Positions 6,287 to 14,584 of a stretch of DNA of 22,575 nucleotides are shown piece by piece; the first letter of the stretch is position 1, and each line of letters starts with the position of its first letter. Source of the stretch: a virus; the IMG/VR virus record IMGVR_UViG_3300033143_001775, positions 1-22,575 of that record. One strand, written 5' to 3'. Position numbers and translations under genes: made by a program. The notes under the pieces were generated by a model. That model was given only the letters and a program-made list of their open reading frames with translations. It made no database searches and was not told the DNA's origin.

Positions 6287-6508
6287 CTATCCTCCGTGTT
6301 TAATACTTAAAATATGTTTAATGCCTTCGATAGCTACATACCCTATCCCAGACAGTATAGATAGAACAACCGAAGTCACTACAACTTTAGCTATCCAATC
6401 CCCGTACTTGGACAAAGTTCTATGGTAATCTTTCATCCAAACTAAATCTTCAATAGTCACATCATACTTATCTTTAAGAAACTTTAATAACTTCTCATCC
6501 TCGCTCAT
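6287..6508 (-). CDS. Small single-pass membrane protein, possible holin or antiholin
   Basis: A 73-residue protein. The first 38 residues are charged and helical (MSEDEKLLKFLKDKY onward), followed by one hydrophobic segment (about 39-62, IAKVVVTSVVLSILSGIGYVAI) and a short basic end. Its ATG overlaps the end of the endolysin gene by 4 bases. Small one-TM proteins next to an endolysin are often holins or regulators of holin timing, but sequence alone cannot separate the roles here. Confidence 0.55.
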   Translation of the reverse strand: MSEDEKLLKFLKDKYDVTIEDLVWMKDYHRTLSKYGDWIAKVVVTSVVLSILSGIGYVAIEGIKHILSIKHGG

Positions 6509-6987
6509 TCGCTCATACCCACATCATTTAATAAATCTTGCCACGGGAACCCCTCGCCTGGGTCTACTTTACGTTCAGGCGAAAGGTCGCTGTGCCTTAC
6601 TATCTTTTTTATAGGCCAGAGGTCTATCCACTCCATGACTTGCTCCACTATAGTTAAGTATTGGTCAGTAGATACATATGAAGTCTTTATAGCTTCTAAG
6701 AACGAACCGTATGTATGATGCCCCTCCACCAAAACCTCTAACCCTAAAGAGTTGGTATTATACCCCTTGGCGTGGTAAGCGCGTTCAGTATCCTTACGGC
6801 AACGGAAGTTAGTTCCATTGGGACCAATTAAAGATTGAGCAGACAATCCGCTCTTATCTAAAAATTTAACCGCGTGCTTACTCCCGTCCAAACCTTTTAT
6901 GAACTCCCCCATGGAATGAATAACTATCAACTTAGGCGTTTGGGGTTTTTTACCCCCATGTTTTAAATGAGCTATCTTTACGGCCAT
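6505..6987 (-). CDS. Endolysin: N-acetylmuramoyl-L-alanine amidase (Amidase_2)
   Basis: A 160-residue amidase of the T7-lysozyme/Amidase_2 type. Zinc ligands are visible as His24 (IVIHSMG), His132 (IVRHSDL) and Asp142 (KVDPGEGF, where T7 has Cys), and Lys140 is in the position of the T7 catalytic Lys. It cuts the amide bond between muramic acid and L-alanine in peptidoglycan. There is no signal peptide or separate cell-wall-binding domain, as usual for Gram-negative phages, so release must depend on a holin encoded next to it. It overlaps the small membrane protein gene downstream and the fibre-assembly-like gene upstream. Confidence 0.88.
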   Translation of the reverse strand: MAVKIAHLKHGGKKPQTPKLIVIHSMGEFIKGLDGSKHAVKFLDKSGLSAQSLIGPNGTNFRCRKDTERAYHAKGYNTNSLGLEVLVEGHHTYGSFLEAIKTSYVSTDQYLTIVEQVMEWIDLWPIKKIVRHSDLSPERKVDPGEGFPWQDLLNDVGMSE

Positions 6988-7529
6988 ATGATATCTACCT
7001 CTTGAGTCACCCCATTCGCAATAGCCTCTTTTGCTAGCTGATATATATCAATAACCTTTTGGAACTTAGCAGTCGGTTGACGCGACGAGAGTGCGATAGA
7101 CAACCAGAACTCCGCTTGGAATGATATCTCTTCTATATCGTTAAGAGCAGGGAACGTAGTTTGGATTAAAGATAAACCTGCCGACCTTATTTCAGAAACT
7201 CTTAGAGCTTCATCTAACTGCGTTTGAATGGCCGTAGGAAAAGTTTGACTGACCAAAGCGTCTGGGGATTCTCCTAGCTCAAACTCTTTTATTTTTCCTG
7301 TGGAAATAATAAACCAACTCTCATCGTTCCTAAAGTCAGGCGTCACTACCCACGCACCCGCTCCATCCCATACCGCAACTTCATTAGCCAATAAAGTAGG
7401 TAGAGGAAAGTCATCAGCGTATACCGCATTAGCAGGAAGAAGAAATGCTTCAAACTCTAAGGGGTTGGCCTTAGCATCCGTCTCACTTATAGATTCCTTT
7501 GTCTCACTATCGTAATTTAATATTTTCAT
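6978..7529 (-). CDS. Tail fibre assembly-like protein
   Basis: A 183-residue protein directly downstream of the collar fibre gene. The segment LLANEVAVWDGAGAWVVTPDFR (about residues 47-68) matches the 'A-N-E-V-A-V-x-D-x-x-x-G-W-x-x-x-P-D-Y-R' block common in Tfa-like tail fibre assembly proteins. The C-terminal half is helical. Such proteins help fold or cap fibre trimers. The position between fibre and lysis genes is typical. Confidence is moderate because the C-terminal half has no motif I recognise. Confidence 0.55.
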   Translation of the reverse strand: MKILNYDSETKESISETDAKANPLEFEAFLLPANAVYADDFPLPTLLANEVAVWDGAGAWVVTPDFRNDESWFIISTGKIKEFELGESPDALVSQTFPTAIQTQLDEALRVSEIRSAGLSLIQTTFPALNDIEEISFQAEFWLSIALSSRQPTAKFQKVIDIYQLAKEAIANGVTQEVDIIWP

Positions 7530-7530
7530 T

Positions 7531-8088
7531 TTAGTTTCCCGTATATCTTATGCAGGGCATTAAATTAACATTACGTCCCCGAGTTTCATTACCGCCAGTT
7601 GCAGTTGTACTCCGATAGGTAGGAGTTCCATCCATACTTTCACTATTGTAAGTAGAACCTGACCCTGTCGTACCCTTTGTGACATGAGTATGAACGTGAC
7701 TGTCTAATTGATGATCTTGCTTCGTACCTACGTTGTCGCCGGTAGTTGCATCGCCACGGTCTGTACGTGCCGCTCTGTCTGGATCAATTGCGGCTCCGTG
7801 ATCCCAGAAGCGTGGAAACTCTCCTCGGTAGTCAGGAATGTTGAACGTATTCCCATCCACGTTACCATAAGCAATCCCCAACACCGCATATAAAACTGCG
7901 TACGTTGTTCGCGACAAACTTGAACCGTCACATTCTAAGTATCCGCTTGGCGCTGTTGCTAACGGCCATAGTAGAATTAAACTAGTGGGAGCCGACTCTA
8001 TAATATTATCACGATACCCCGTCATCAAACCTGTTGTTATAGGAGAATCAGGATCAATATCGCTATCTGGTATTACTGTCCAAACCAT
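7531..8088 (-). CDS. Tail collar domain fibre protein
   Basis: A 185-residue protein with the phage tail collar domain: PSGYLECDGSSLSRTTYAVLY (about residues 47-67), then GNTFNIPDYRGEFPRFWDHG, as in short-fibre proteins of T4 and related phages. A Gly/Ser/Thr- and His-rich loop follows (DSHVHTHVTKG), probably metal-binding or a receptor-binding tip, and the end NLMPCIRYTGN is the usual final strand. It probably forms trimers at the tail tip. The first 45 residues are short compared with long fibres and may attach to the baseplate. Confidence 0.8.
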   Translation of the reverse strand: MVWTVIPDSDIDPDSPITTGLMTGYRDNIIESAPTSLILLWPLATAPSGYLECDGSSLSRTTYAVLYAVLGIAYGNVDGNTFNIPDYRGEFPRFWDHGAAIDPDRAARTDRGDATTGDNVGTKQDHQLDSHVHTHVTKGTTGSGSTYNSESMDGTPTYRSTTATGGNETRGRNVNLMPCIRYTGN

Positions 8089-8092
8089 TTTC

Positions 8093-8368
8093 TTAGTCCT
8101 CTGCTATTGCCATATTAGAACACCGCCGCGTTATAGGAAAGGCGCAACGAATCATAAACTTTTCATGCCACTCAATAGGTCTCATTCCTGTTACTATTCC
8201 TGTGACTGGGTCTTTCACTTCCATATCTATAGCATCCGTCAAAGCTTGTATACCTTTAAAGTATTCGCACTTTACACATCCCATATGTAAGTATCTTGGC
8301 CTGAAATTCTTTATAGGACAATGGGCTGTAACTGATGTAGGTATTTCTATACTTGTTAAATTGCTCAT
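8093..8368 (-). CDS. Small Cys-rich protein, possibly metal-binding
   Basis: A 91-residue protein with five cysteines: one in HCPIK, a C-x-x-C pair in MGCVKCEYF, one in IRCAF and one in RRCSN near the end. The spacing suggests a metal-binding or disulfide-stabilised fold. I recognise no family. It lies between the large tail-tip gene and the collar fibre, with AGGAG upstream of its ATG, and could be a small tail component. No membrane segment or signal is present. Confidence 0.65.
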   Translation of the reverse strand: MSNLTSIEIPTSVTAHCPIKNFRPRYLHMGCVKCEYFKGIQALTDAIDMEVKDPVTGIVTGMRPIEWHEKFMIRCAFPITRRCSNMAIAED

Positions 8369-8385
8369 ATTACTTGGGCTCCTTT

Positions 8386-11097
8386 CTAAGCTATATAATG
8401 TCCGATGCTGCCATCGGTGTAAAAACCGCTGTTCTGACTTATGAAACCATAAGCCTCCTGATTAGCTTCAGACTCAGCAGTATAATCTCCCATTGAGTCA
8501 GCTGCTATAAATCCATACCGTACTAATTGATACCCCCAACTCTCCGCTTCGACTTCTATTAGTTGCTTGTCGTGAGTATCTGTTACTTTTAAAATTTGTA
8601 TCTTTTGAAGCGCATTAGCTCCCGTCTCATCTTGAAATGCGAAAGTGTCTAGTATTAAAGAACTGCCCGTCCATACGTCCGCATCTTTAGTATCTATCTT
8701 GAACTTTGTTGTTTGAGGGGTGCCTGAGTATCTAGACAATAACCTACCCGCTAAAGTTAGTACCAATCCTGAATTAGAACCGCTCAGCCAATCTGCGTAT
8801 ATAACTAATACAGCCTTCTCGTCATAAGCATTTCCATTCTCTGAATCAGTATCTACCACAACTTTAAATTTTCTATAGTTGCTAGGATCATCCAAGTCTT
8901 CAGTTATATCTATTATGTCGTAATGAACCCATACCTGAGAAATTCTATCTCGTATATTATCCTTATATGAAATAGAATCCTTTACAACATGTTCTATGTC
9001 GTTAAGGGTAGGCGGCACTTCATTTTTAAGAAGGGGGGCTATGGCTCTTAGCTTTATGAGTTGAGCCCTCTCGTCAAACCACATATAGATAAGGTTCTGT
9101 CTGCATATACGTTCTATAAGATCATTCACGCCTTCAGGAGTTACTACAACCCGAGATAAATCATTAGCACTTAGCCAATCTTCTTTTTCTAAATCCCATT
9201 CATTAGTCCCTACCGTTGCTTCCTCTTTCAATCCTATGTTATCGTACTTACCGCTAGAAGCCCCTGTGTGCCGCAATCCTATCGTATGACTGATAGCAGT
9301 CGCTACAAATTGATAAGTTCCCGTAAGAGTAATAGCCGTCTTAACAGCAACCGTGTCTAGTATAACACTAGCGGTTCCCCCTACCTGAGACACTACTTCG
9401 TAACTGAATGTGTAAGTCTCCCCTATAACTGTTGTTACCGTTTGGTTGGCTTCTCCGTCTGTCGCTCCCGCAGTCAATACAATATTTCTTGCAGCATCCC
9501 AAGTGGGAGTTGTAGTTCCTAATAACGTCCAACTTACTAAGTCAGTATTAAAACTAGTGTTAGAAAATAATTCGGAAAGTTCAAATCCATCGTAAGGAAT
9601 AAACTGAGGGTCAACCCCTGAAAAATTTACAAGTAAGTCATACAGAATATCTATTACATTTTTAGTTTCATAATTTAAACACTGTTGAACTGTATCGTCT
9701 ATATCGTGCTCTGAAGCGGTTGACCCTAATGCCCCTCTAGTAGATAGTATTAAGGTGTCTGCGGATACTGAGCCATAAGCTATAACTTCATCGCCAATGC
9801 TAATGTATCCATGAGGTTCGTAATTGACCCCCTCTCCTGTATGTAAAACAGCAGAGGTAGCTATGTCGGTAAGCGCAACCGAAAGAGTGCTAGTGCTAGC
9901 GACAGGAGCTTGAGACCGTTTGTTGTCCGCTAACTTGAGAATGTCTTTTCCCGTTACTATAGCATTTCCAGATTGATCAAAATCTATAGTGTCTACAACA
10001 TACAAACGCTCTTGAAAGTCATTCCAAGAAAATCCCTCTGGATTAATATAGCCCTGAAGAACTCTCATCAAACGTCCTTTGTAGTAAGGAGTGCGAGCTT
10101 TCAACTTACCAAAAAAGGTTCCTAGTGATTCAGGAGTATATGTACGCGTACTAAAATAAGGATCAGTATATATATCATCATCAGCAAAGTCGCGCATATG
10201 TACAGTAACAACTCCGCGTTTACCTAGAGAACCTTTAGGGTCAATTCGGCAAGGAGTAAACTTAGGAGGCTTTTCAATACAAGGATACCCAGACTCTCCC
10301 GCAGGCCAATTAGAAACAGGTTCATAAAAACGATAAGTTTTAAAATGCTTCGTATAATTAGGAATGTCTTGGCAAGTATTATATGTATTGTAGCATTCAT
10401 TACCCGCAGATAAAGCAGCAGTACATGCTCCCGTTGCGCTTGCGATTATTGTTTTAACATAATGTTTTAATTCGCTACCTACCGTAACCTGAGCCCCCCA
10501 CGCATCCGCGCTACCAACTGTCGCAGCAGATAACGTCCATGAATCGCTAGCACCGCCCGCAGCAAAAAAGTAAAATGCGCCTATAGTATTCGCCACAATT
10601 GATTTCGCGGAAATATGTATACGCCAATGATCTCCTAAATCCAAAACGCCGTATTCCCCTGCGGTAGAATCAAAACTAGCAGTGATCTCTCCGGTCTGGT
10701 TGTCTAGCATTATATAATTATTTTCTGTAGAAATTCCCCCAAAACCTAATCTCAGATAAACAAAACGAGTTGATCTTGGGATAGCGTCCTTTTGTAAATG
10801 AATCGACGCATTATAAAAATTTGTAACCACATACGAAGGTATTGCTTGGTAAGCACTTTCTGTTGTTCCCGCACTATCATCTTCAAGATTGTCCATCGAC
10901 CGAGTGCCGTCGGGAGCGACTGCTGTGTCCGCAACTATCGTGAGAGATTTAGTCCAATCAGTGTGAGAAAAATCTTCGCTGTGCTTTAATAAGTTAGTAA
11001 CACTTTTCCCGTACTCATAGGCACACGTATCTAACCGCAACTCAGAAACCGTTACAGGTATGCGCCCATCTTCTATTCTTCTAAGATCATACGTCAT
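8386..11097 (-). CDS. Large tail-tip/baseplate protein with two beta-sandwich insertions
   Basis: A 903-residue structural protein. The body (about 216-510 and 630-903) carries blocks typical of siphovirus tail-tip proteins: CQDIPNYTKHFKTYRFYE, KNVIDILYDLLVNFSGVD, then TPEGVNDLIERICRQ and MWFDERAQLIKLRAIAP. Two modules look inserted. Residues about 36-215 start NLLKHSEDFSHTDWTKS and resemble a carbohydrate-binding-like jelly roll. Residues about 512-627 (FNTDLVSWTLLGT to KYDNIGLKEE) resemble a CBM4/9-like fold and interrupt the body between FIPYDGF and WDLEKEDWLS. These may bind surface glycans of the host. The gene overlaps the preceding tail gene by 11 bases. Exact equivalence to a lambda tail protein is uncertain. 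Confidence 0.75.
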   Translation of the reverse strand: MTYDLRRIEDGRIPVTVSELRLDTCAYEYGKSVTNLLKHSEDFSHTDWTKSLTIVADTAVAPDGTRSMDNLEDDSAGTTESAYQAIPSYVVTNFYNASIHLQKDAIPRSTRFVYLRLGFGGISTENNYIMLDNQTGEITASFDSTAGEYGVLDLGDHWRIHISAKSIVANTIGAFYFFAAGGASDSWTLSAATVGSADAWGAQVTVGSELKHYVKTIIASATGACTAALSAGNECYNTYNTCQDIPNYTKHFKTYRFYEPVSNWPAGESGYPCIEKPPKFTPCRIDPKGSLGKRGVVTVHMRDFADDDIYTDPYFSTRTYTPESLGTFFGKLKARTPYYKGRLMRVLQGYINPEGFSWNDFQERLYVVDTIDFDQSGNAIVTGKDILKLADNKRSQAPVASTSTLSVALTDIATSAVLHTGEGVNYEPHGYISIGDEVIAYGSVSADTLILSTRGALGSTASEHDIDDTVQQCLNYETKNVIDILYDLLVNFSGVDPQFIPYDGFELSELFSNTSFNTDLVSWTLLGTTTPTWDAARNIVLTAGATDGEANQTVTTVIGETYTFSYEVVSQVGGTASVILDTVAVKTAITLTGTYQFVATAISHTIGLRHTGASSGKYDNIGLKEEATVGTNEWDLEKEDWLSANDLSRVVVTPEGVNDLIERICRQNLIYMWFDERAQLIKLRAIAPLLKNEVPPTLNDIEHVVKDSISYKDNIRDRISQVWVHYDIIDITEDLDDPSNYRKFKVVVDTDSENGNAYDEKAVLVIYADWLSGSNSGLVLTLAGRLLSRYSGTPQTTKFKIDTKDADVWTGSSLILDTFAFQDETGANALQKIQILKVTDTHDKQLIEVEAESWGYQLVRYGFIAADSMGDYTAESEANQEAYGFISQNSGFYTDGSIGHYIA

Positions 11098-11851
11098 ACA
11101 TAGCCACGCAATCTATTCTAAAGTTTAAATGTAGAGCTTGCACATATCTTGGATAGGCGATTTTATTCGCCATACAATAAGCAACCTCCTCAGGATAGTT
11201 AGCAGTGTCCCACGCAAAATAAAACGGGTATAACTCTATGTGGTTAGCAAATGCTTCCCAATTAGTATCGACCCATCCGCGAGAAACTAGCTTTTGATCA
11301 ATTACAACCTTGGCTCCTTTAGACCGAAGTGTGCGACCTAAGTATTGACCGTTCACGGACATGTTATTAAATACCTTACGGTCACGATTTAGATTAGCAG
11401 GAGAGAAGCCCAAAGGCATTTCGCGTTCCAATTGTAATGCTTCCCCTAAGAATAAATTTGCAATGAACGATGCTGCGCCTGTACTCGCTATTTCAAATCT
11501 AAAATATCTAGCATTACGGCTAGTCACCTTATGAAATATTGCTTGGTTATTATCGGGAGTCTGTATAGAATCTAAATCTGATTCCTCCCCCGCCCATGCC
11601 CCAGTAGCACTGTATTCCGGCTTAATGGTTCCTGCGTTGTCTGTTAAGTTATGGCCAGTTATACCCCAGCAATCGACGTCAACAGCCGCTCCCATATCTA
11701 TATAAAAATAAACAGTACCGGCGGCTATTGCTTTCCACCAACTAGAAGTCTTCCAGCTCTGAGCATTTTCTTTCTCAAACCCAGTAGCCTCAGAAGTGAC
11801 CGTGACTGTTCCGCTCTTTACTAAATTAATATGCCCTATATATGCACTCAT
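11087..11851 (-). CDS. Tail-tip protein with N-terminal discoidin-like domain
   Basis: A 254-residue protein encoded between the tape measure and the large tail-tip protein, the usual place of a distal tail or minor tail protein. The first 140 or so residues look like a beta-sandwich of the galactose-binding/discoidin type (VTSEATGFEKENAQSWKTSSWW, then YFYIDMGAAVDVDCWGITGHNL and ARYFRFEI). The second half (RKVFNNMSVNGQYLGRTLRS onward) is typical of phage tail proteins that follow such domains. Its ATG overlaps the tape-measure stop (ATGA). It could bind host glycans or simply serve as an adaptor ring. Confidence 0.65.
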   Translation of the reverse strand: MSAYIGHINLVKSGTVTVTSEATGFEKENAQSWKTSSWWKAIAAGTVYFYIDMGAAVDVDCWGITGHNLTDNAGTIKPEYSATGAWAGEESDLDSIQTPDNNQAIFHKVTSRNARYFRFEIASTGAASFIANLFLGEALQLEREMPLGFSPANLNRDRKVFNNMSVNGQYLGRTLRSKGAKVVIDQKLVSRGWVDTNWEAFANHIELYPFYFAWDTANYPEEVAYCMANKIAYPRYVQALHLNFRIDCVAMYDV

Positions 11852-13911
11852 GCTACATTTAACTCCGCGCCATCTTCGGTTTCAATATTGATCTGCTCGA
11901 TAAGTTCCCGCACATCTTCTTTAGAGTATCCCGCACCATTCAAAGTTATAGTTACTTGCTGACGCGAAGTCTCTGGGCCAAACCCTTCATTAGTAGGGGG
12001 AGGAGGTAAATTAGCAGACGTTTGACCGCCTGTCGGTTTAGCTACGGAACCCGCAGAACTGCCGCCGCCTACATTTGCTAATTGAGCCGCTCCATTTAAC
12101 GCAGCACCAATTGCTAACGCAACGCCTAGCGGGTAAGGAGGAACCGCCAAAGCATTCATAACCGCTTGAGCCGTACTCGCTATGATAGAAACTTTAGCCA
12201 TAGCTTGTTGAGCTGAAGATTGCTTCTTACCTTCGGAAGCCATTAAAGCAGTCATACCTTGGGCAATACTAGATACTGCTCCTAGAGCGCGTTGAGCTAC
12301 CATACGTCTAGCAGTAGCCCCTCGTTTTGCTATCTTTAATTTCTCGTCTTCAAAATCTTGCTCAAGCTTAATCATTAGCTCACGTCTTCTTTCTTCATTT
12401 ATAAGCTCAGCTTGAAATGCTTCTTCTACCACAAAAGTTCTATTCTCATTTGCTAACGCTAACCGTTCTTGTTGAGACATTAAAGACTCTTCTAAAATAA
12501 TCAAATCTCCCGCATACTTTTCACGAAGCTCGTCTTGCTCTTTTAAAAATAATTCTGCGTTAGTAGCAGACATAGCTTCGTTTCTTGCCTTAGCTTCTAC
12601 GGCTGCTTGCTCTCGTATCTTAGCTAATCGCGCTTGAGCTTGTTCTGAATCTACTCCTGTAACATTCTTCTGAGCTTTCATTGCTTCAGTATTATTCCAA
12701 ATCAAATTGTATTCTTCTTCTAACTGTTTAGCATTAGCATCCCGTGCTCGCCCTATAGCTTTTGCCCCTTCTAAATCTAAACTTGCTAACGCTACTAGTT
12801 GCGCTGCTGTTGCCCCTATCTTATTGCCTAAGTCTTGAAAGGTCAAAGCTACCGTTTGAGCTATCTTAACCATCCAAGCCATAAGGTCTACTACTCCTCT
12901 TAATGCAGGATCAAATAGTTCTCCTAACATTAAAGCAAACCCCTCCCATACAGATGCTAACTTCTTAATGTCGCCATCTAAATTATCTACTTTTATCGCA
13001 GCTTGTTCGTACGCAGTAGAAGTTCCTGTAAGCCGCTCTCTCATCTTAACCATAGCGTCAGAATTATTTATTAAAGATTTTGCCACTACAATATTTCGTT
13101 TACCGAATATTTCAAGCATCTCAACTGTACTAAGCCCAGCTTCTTTAATGTTCTTCATAGCTTGAGTCAAACCTACTAACTCGGGCTTAAACTTAGCGTT
13201 GGATTGATCGGCAAGATTCAAATAGATGTTGCGCAATCCTGTTCCCGCTTCGCTGCCCTTCAGCGCAGATAACGACATAATCTGCAATGCAGCATTCATT
13301 TCTTCAAACGAAGTTCCTGCCCCTGCCGCAACAAGCCCCGCAACTTTAATCGCTTCCGCAGTATCCTCTATTTCAGAAGAACCTCGCTTGGCTCCTGCCG
13401 CTAATACATTAATGAATTTAGAAGCTTCCTCTGCTCCTGCCCCATATTGGTTAAGAGCTACTGCTAAAGTTTTAGCTGCATCCGGTAAAGTAGATCCAGA
13501 TGCTTCTGCTAAAGTTATAGCTTCTTTTGTAACCGCCGCCAAAGCTTCTCCGCTTTCTAGTAAGTCAGGCTTAGCAGAAGCAACTAATTTAAATGCCTCT
13601 GCTGCTTGACTTGCCGTCAACGTAGTAGTTGAGCCAAACTCTAAAGACTTTTGTTTTAAAAATTCTAAGTCTTTACCTACTGCACCCGTGATAGCGGAAA
13701 GATCAGAGATAGCTGAGCCAAAATTGCGCCATATATCTATAGTCTTTCCAGCAACTCGTAATGCAGCATAAGCACCTACTAGCCCGCCTGCGGTACGAGT
13801 AAGCTGCTTCATGGCAGAGTTTGTCTTTTTAATATCGCCTTGAACTTTTTTGAAGGCAGCCTTCGTTTTGTTATCGGCAGATATTCTTATTCTAGTGTCG
13901 GTTACTGGCAT
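11848..13911 (-). CDS. Tail tape measure protein (TP901 family)
   Basis: A 687-residue, Ala-rich, mainly helical protein. Residues about 60-260 match the TP901-type tape-measure core (SAITGAVGKDLEFLKQKSLEFG, TTLTASQAAEAFKLVASAKP, ALNQYGAGAEEASKFIN, SALKGSEAGTGLRNIYLNLA). A charged coiled-coil region follows (about 400-545), then hydrophobic segments near 550-640 that may enter the host membrane at DNA injection. At about 0.15 nm per residue, the general rule for tape measures, the tail would be roughly 100 nm, so a siphovirus of moderate length. It overlaps the downstream tail-tip gene by 4 bases and the preceding chaperone frame by 20. Confidence 0.88.
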   Translation of the reverse strand: MPVTDTRIRISADNKTKAAFKKVQGDIKKTNSAMKQLTRTAGGLVGAYAALRVAGKTIDIWRNFGSAISDLSAITGAVGKDLEFLKQKSLEFGSTTTLTASQAAEAFKLVASAKPDLLESGEALAAVTKEAITLAEASGSTLPDAAKTLAVALNQYGAGAEEASKFINVLAAGAKRGSSEIEDTAEAIKVAGLVAAGAGTSFEEMNAALQIMSLSALKGSEAGTGLRNIYLNLADQSNAKFKPELVGLTQAMKNIKEAGLSTVEMLEIFGKRNIVVAKSLINNSDAMVKMRERLTGTSTAYEQAAIKVDNLDGDIKKLASVWEGFALMLGELFDPALRGVVDLMAWMVKIAQTVALTFQDLGNKIGATAAQLVALASLDLEGAKAIGRARDANAKQLEEEYNLIWNNTEAMKAQKNVTGVDSEQAQARLAKIREQAAVEAKARNEAMSATNAELFLKEQDELREKYAGDLIILEESLMSQQERLALANENRTFVVEEAFQAELINEERRRELMIKLEQDFEDEKLKIAKRGATARRMVAQRALGAVSSIAQGMTALMASEGKKQSSAQQAMAKVSIIASTAQAVMNALAVPPYPLGVALAIGAALNGAAQLANVGGGSSAGSVAKPTGGQTSANLPPPPTNEGFGPETSRQQVTITLNGAGYSKEDVRELIEQINIETEDGAELNVA

Positions 13912-14176
13912 TATTTTCTAGCCTCTCATCTATGATACTCATTGCTTCTATATAAGGATTAGGTTGGTTCAATAAACCTCCTCCAAATATAAGTATCCCA
14001 TTTTTATAGTGACGATACAAACTCAAATAAGTTCTTGACGCTTCTTCTATTAGCGGCAATAAACAAACTCGACTAACAATCACTCCTTCTATTTCCCAAC
14101 GGTCGTATCCTGCGGGGTTTGTATCGTCACATTGTTTATGCGTACATTTATCGCAATCGAAGTCTTTGGGATTCAT
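13892..14176 (-). CDS. Tail assembly chaperone T-domain (made mainly as a frameshift extension)
   Basis: A 94-residue frame, Cys-rich at the start (DCDKCTHKQCDD, plus a later VCLLP), lying between the first chaperone and the tape measure, as lambda T does. In this frame the sequence is open upstream of the ATG at 14176 back to the slippery site at 14200-14206, adding the residues LIIAIEVS. It is therefore probably expressed as the C-terminal part of a fusion of about 220 residues spanning 13892-14553. In lambda the fusion binds the tape measure while the main tail tube polymerises. Independent initiation at 14176 is possible, but I see no strong ribosome site there. Confidence 0.7.
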   Translation of the reverse strand: MNPKDFDCDKCTHKQCDDTNPAGYDRWEIEGVIVSRVCLLPLIEEASRTYLSLYRHYKNGILIFGGGLLNQPNPYIEAMSIIDERLENNASNRH

Positions 14177-14196
14177 ACTAACTTCAATTGCGATGA

Positions 14197-14553
14197 TTAG
14201 TTTTTTCCTTCATCCTCAGATACGCTACTCATCTTAATTATCTGAGAGAATAGCTCAGTCAATTCTGCAACAGGTATCCTTCCGAAAGCAAGACGCGAAA
14301 ATTTAACATCTTTGCCGTCCTCATCAGGAAAATTATCCCATCCCACTAGCCCATACTTTAAAGTGTTCTTCATAGTACGTTCAGAAAAAGACATCATGCC
14401 GTCTTGATCCATATTGGCTTCGGCCATTACCCCCATATATTGTTGCCCATCCATAGGCTTCAATTTAAAAGTAGTAGGATTCTCCGAACCTCGATCAGAT
14501 TCGATTACATAATCAACTTTATCTATCTTTGCTTGCGCTGCTGTTATTGCCAT
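14197..14553 (-). CDS. Tail assembly chaperone (gpG-like)
   Basis: A 118-residue soluble protein directly downstream of the tail tube gene and upstream of the tape measure, the place of lambda gpG. It starts MAITAAQAKID with GGAG upstream of the ATG and ends DEGKN, where the final codons contain the slippery run. The middle (FKLKPMDGQQYMGVMAEANM) is typical of the short chaperone of such pairs. It would coat the tape measure before tube assembly, with a fraction of ribosomes making the longer fusion. Confidence 0.72.
   Translation of the reverse strand: MAITAAQAKIDKVDYVIESDRGSENPTTFKLKPMDGQQYMGVMAEANMDQDGMMSFSERTMKNTLKYGLVGWDNFPDEDGKDVKFSRLAFGRIPVAELTELFSQIIKMSSVSEDEGKN
14200..14206 (-). other. 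Programmed -1 frameshift site A AAA AAC
   Basis: Read on the - strand, the last sense codons of the chaperone gene are GGA AAA AAC, followed by TAA. The heptamer A AAA AAC is in the correct phase for tandem -1 slippage and is a well-known efficient sequence in bacteria. After the slip, reading continues CTA ATC ATC and joins the frame of the 94-residue downstream region without a stop. I did not identify a convincing downstream pseudoknot. Confidence 0.85.
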
Positions 14554-14584
14554 GATATTGGGCTCCTTAGTTTATTTCTTTAGT

